DNA of 64,000 bases, from NCBI RefSeq assembly GCF_949987515.2, contig NC_082684.1, forward strand, positions 15,677,701 to 15,741,700. The letters run 5' to 3'. Position numbers and translations under genes: made by a program. This document shows positions 60,916 through 64,000 of the stretch, piece after piece (position 1 is the stretch's first letter; the number at the start of each line of letters is the position of its first letter). Origin of the DNA: Delphinus delphis. Its lineage: Eukaryota > Chordata > Mammalia > Artiodactyla > Delphinidae. The notes beneath the pieces are model-generated. The model was given only the letters and a program-made list of their open reading frames with translations, did no database searches and was not told the DNA's origin.

Positions 60916-61829
60916 TTTTAAGTTTGGGATATGATAGATTTTTACTCTGAAAGTAGTTGTCTGCTGTTCCTAGCACATTTTATTCTCGAGTTCTACGCAT
61001 AAATGTTTTGTTCAGGAGAAACATGCGTTTGATTTAATGCTATAGATCTATATATTATTCTAAAAATGTCATATACTCATTTAGTGATTGTTTTATTTGA
61101 AAGCATCATTAGCAGAATTACGTGTAGTGAGGACTTTAGCAACAAGGCGGGAAACTACAGGATTCAGAATTAAACTGTATTTGAGGAACTTCTGAAAGGT
61201 GATGTAAAAACATTAAAATGAATTCACAAATATCTCGGACTGCCTTTTGAAACCTTGAACAGAATTTAATATATACCTGTTTTTTATTTCATAACAAAGT
61301 GATTTTGTAGAGAAACAAAATATCTCCCAGTATTTTCCTTCAAAAGCTAATTATGAATTTTCTGTTTACTTTAGTAGTTAGATACGTTAGAATTCCAGAT
61401 CCAACTACCTTTCAAATCGTTTCATATTATTTTACACCCGAAATAGACATCCCCCCAAAGCATCTTAAATTTCTACTCCTCTATCCAAACATTCATAACT
61501 TTATGACATCATTTGGTAGCAAATACTGCACATAACTGAAAATTAAATGTGTCAGTTGTTAATTTTGTAAATTATTAAGCAGAACATTATTTTTACACGT
61601 CTTAATTAACAAAAAGCAAGCTATTCTTATGGATAGATCTTGGGGAAAAAATGCATCTGATACACACACACACCCTTCAGCTTTTTCAATTACATTATAA
61701 CATCTACCAAAATAAAAAAGAGAAAACATTGGCTTTTCTTTATCCTTGATGCAGTAAAACATTTGACACTCAGGGACAACTGAAAGTTTTACTCTGTTTG
61801 CTTCATCAGAGCTTAAGTTAATGATTAAG

Positions 61830-61900
61830 TTATATAGTGTAGTACCTACTGCCTACAAGGCATAGTTTTATATAGTGTAGTATCTACCGCCTTCAAGGCA
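61830..61900. repeat. Tandem duplication, 38-bp period
   Basis: TTATATAGTGTAGTACCTAC at 61830 recurs as TTATATAGTGTAGTATCTAC at 61868; 33 aligned bases carry three differences. Confidence 0.9.
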
Positions 61901-62779
61901 GTGAAGAGAATACCATATTTGAACACCCCCCAATGCAAATTTTCATCTTTCCTCTGTACTTACTCTGTCCTCTTTCCAGTTATCACAATTTCTATGTAAA
62001 ATTTAAATTCACCATCTAATCACTTGAAAGGGTATTTAGTATATATATGTATATATAATCTTTTAAAATTTATACACTCATAACTTATCAGGCAATTTTC
62101 TAGTTGAAAGCTTATTATTTAAAGTTCTCATTTCTTGATTTTTTTTTCTTTCATTTTGCCTCAGCTATCTATTTGGTTTATACCCTGACATAGAAAAGAG
62201 CATTGAAAACTGCAGGTGGAGCCCATGTCTTTTCGTAATATCTACTTTCTATTCCCCCCTTTAGTATGGTGCTTTTACCTTACAAAGGTACACAACAAAT
62301 GTTAACACAATTCTTTATGTAGTTCTAGTTTTCTTTTTTTCCTCTGGCCTTCTTCCTCTATTCCTGGTTTTTAACTTTTATTTTTCTTACTACCTGGAGA
62401 TAACCAGAGCTCAAAACCAAAACAAAATCCAAAAAACAAACAGAAAATCGTGGTTGGGTCCTTACTAGAGATACAGCCATGTATGTAATTATAGCATGCT
62501 TGTAATCTCCTTAAGAGCAAAGACGGCTTATTAGGACTCGTCTTAGATTTCTCTAAAGGGCCACTACACTGCCTTGTACTCAGAGACGCAATACACTTTT
62601 GTGGAATGGAATTATAAAATGTTAAGTTTGGCAAAGCCTAGTGTAATAGCTAAACTATATACTCTAGCTCTGCCACCCCCCAGCCCTGAGTGCCCATCAC
62701 CTCTGGGGCTGACACGCAGTAGAAAAAGCAGAAAAGAGCAGAGGACTGGGAATGAGGAATCTGGGATCGGTTCCCAACT

Positions 62780-63580
62780 CAGCCCGTCCTAGTGTGAGGC
62801 TGAGAAAGCCGCTTCTCCCGAGGCCTGGGTTCTGTGTCCGCCAGATGAGAGGGTTGGGGCTGCCCTTGCCCCTCCGCGCGGTTCCCGGCCCAAGTTCAGG
62901 GTAACCAGCCGCGGCCGAGCCTTGCCAAACGATTCATCCTCGGGGGAAGCCTCTGTTCAGAAGATAACGGAGAGTGGGAACCGTCCCGGGATTCTGGAAC
63001 TATCTGGGATTTTGTCGACTCGTTTAGGGGAACAAAAATCCAGCCAATGTAAAAGTTCCAAGCTGCCGCTCAAGGCCAGTTTGCTTCAGCCCAGGAGGTA
63101 CCACCAACGGGTGTTGTTTAGAAAGTTTTAAGTCGCGTATTTTGGCGGAGGTCCTGAAGCTCCAAATCGGGATTCAAATGGACCCCACCCAAACCTCCCC
63201 CTCGCCTCTGGGGCTCTAGCCGGGTCCTTTAAGTGTTCCCTCCGGCATCAGCGGGAGCCTGTACTCTCCTAGAGCATCCGTCCGGAAACGCGGTCGCAGG
63301 CGGAGGGTTCCGGAGCCTCTGCGGCTGTGGGTTGCTCGGGCAACGTCGCCTGCTTTTCCGTGGGGGGGAGGACGAGGGAGGAGCCGGAGCTATCCCTAGT
63401 CTTCTTGGCCTCACGGGCTTGTTGAGCAGCGTCCTCCCCGCATTAACTCGGGAGGGCGTTTAAGGGCCTTGCCCCCCTCCTCTTCTGGGCTGCGGCCCCG
63501 CTTAGGTGAAGGCGCACCGCCTCTTTAGGCGTCCCCATCCGGAAAGGGGCCGGGGCCGGGACCAGGGCCACGCTTTTCAG
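62780..63580. other. Second GC-rich block
   Basis: GC-rich DNA with many CpGs (for example GGAAACGCGGTCGCAGGCGG), weaker than the island at 59580. It could be an alternative promoter or enhancer of PTPN21. No conserved ORF is recognised. Confidence 0.4.
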
Positions 63581-63609
63581 AACTTCCACGCGTCTGGTAG
63601 TAATCCGAT

Positions 63610-63703
63610 AACAAGCATTTGTAGGGTCTTTTATAATTTGTTTATAAATAAATCGATTTTGTGACGTAAATATTTATAAACCAGAGTTCTACAAATGCTT
63701 GTT
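63610..63703. repeat. Perfect nested inverted repeat
   Basis: AACAAGCATTTGTAG at 63610-63624 is the exact inverse of 63689-63703. Inside, GTTTATAAATA at 63640-63650 is the exact inverse of 63671-63681. The 20-base loop contains GTGACGTAA, a CRE/ATF-like site. Confidence 0.9.
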
Positions 63704-64000
63704 AAGTGTTCACCTCGTTTGAACCTCACAGCTGCCCTGTGTTACAGGGGATTATTCCATTCGGGTTCAGGGTTAATTTGCCTAAGTGGGATTGAGACTT
63801 GAACGTAGCTCTTTTGGAGGTTTTTTGCAATTATCTCACTTAAGGACTAAAGAACCCTAACATTTGGAGTATCGGGGAGCCAAAAAGAGTTAACTATGAA
63901 AAAACAAAACTTATGTAAAATAGAAAGAGGACCGGTAATGCTAGCTACTAAATTTGGCGTTATAGTAGTGTCAGCCATTATCTCATTTAATCCTGAAGTT

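Larger units (their letters stand above)
60072..64000 (+). other. Inferred PTPN21 intron 1
   Basis: Holds a CHR SINE (60690-60915), a 38-bp-period tandem duplication (61830-61900), a TA-rich patch near 62040, a GC-rich block (62780-63580), a perfect inverted repeat (63610-63703) and a MIR-like piece after about 63700. I see no coding exon. Confidence 0.5.

Overview
This is a mammalian nuclear window holding three genes in the order expected for the PTPN21 - ZC3H14 - EML5 neighbourhood (human 14q31.3, shown here in reverse orientation). The interspersed repeats point to a cetacean, probably a toothed whale or dolphin. At least 15 tRNA-derived CHR-type SINEs are present, opening with variants of GGCTTCCCTGGTGGCGCAG or GGGACTTCCCTGGCAGTCC, and several belong to the short young type seen in cetaceans. 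I see no ruminant BovB or Bov-tA, no pig PRE1 and no Alu. A near full-length mariner of the type known from cattle and its relatives also fits Cetartiodactyla.

Layout. (1) 1-12121, plus strand: the last ten coding exons of EML5, encoding the C-terminal 447 residues of this WD-repeat microtubule-associated protein. All junctions are GT-AG and the frame is continuous to a stop at 12119. (2) 12122-16185: a nearly repeat-free 4 kb where EML5 and ZC3H14 converge tail to tail; it holds both 3' UTRs. (3) 16186-54141, minus strand: the complete coding sequence of ZC3H14 in 17 exons. Assembled by hand it is 2211 nt, 736 codons plus stop, with no frame break. It has an N-terminal PWI-like fold, SUMO-type and NLS-type motifs, an acidic stretch and five tandem CCCH zinc fingers. 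(4) 53640-54380: the CpG-island promoter and first exon of ZC3H14. (5) 54380-59580: intergenic DNA with old repeats. (6) 59580-60240: a second CpG island ending in a strong splice donor, inferred to be the non-coding first exon of PTPN21 on the plus strand, divergent from ZC3H14. (7) 60072-64000: inferred PTPN21 intron 1, with another GC-rich block near 62780-63580.

How they relate: EML5 acts on microtubules, ZC3H14 is a nuclear poly(A)-RNA-binding protein and PTPN21 is a FERM-domain tyrosine phosphatase. They are neighbours, not a functional operon. The most interesting observation is an uninterrupted 131-codon, coiled-coil-like ORF in a ZC3H14 intron, on the same strand. It ends at a good splice donor whose phase matches the next constitutive exon exactly, so it could be an alternative first exon giving a 441-residue isoform with all five zinc fingers but no PWI region. 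Its sequence resembles a LINE-1-like ORF1, so a transposon origin is possible.

Most of the rest is intronic repeat DNA: CHR SINEs, L1, L2, MIR, mariner, hAT and an LTR-like element. Several insertions are nested and can be ordered from their target-site duplications.
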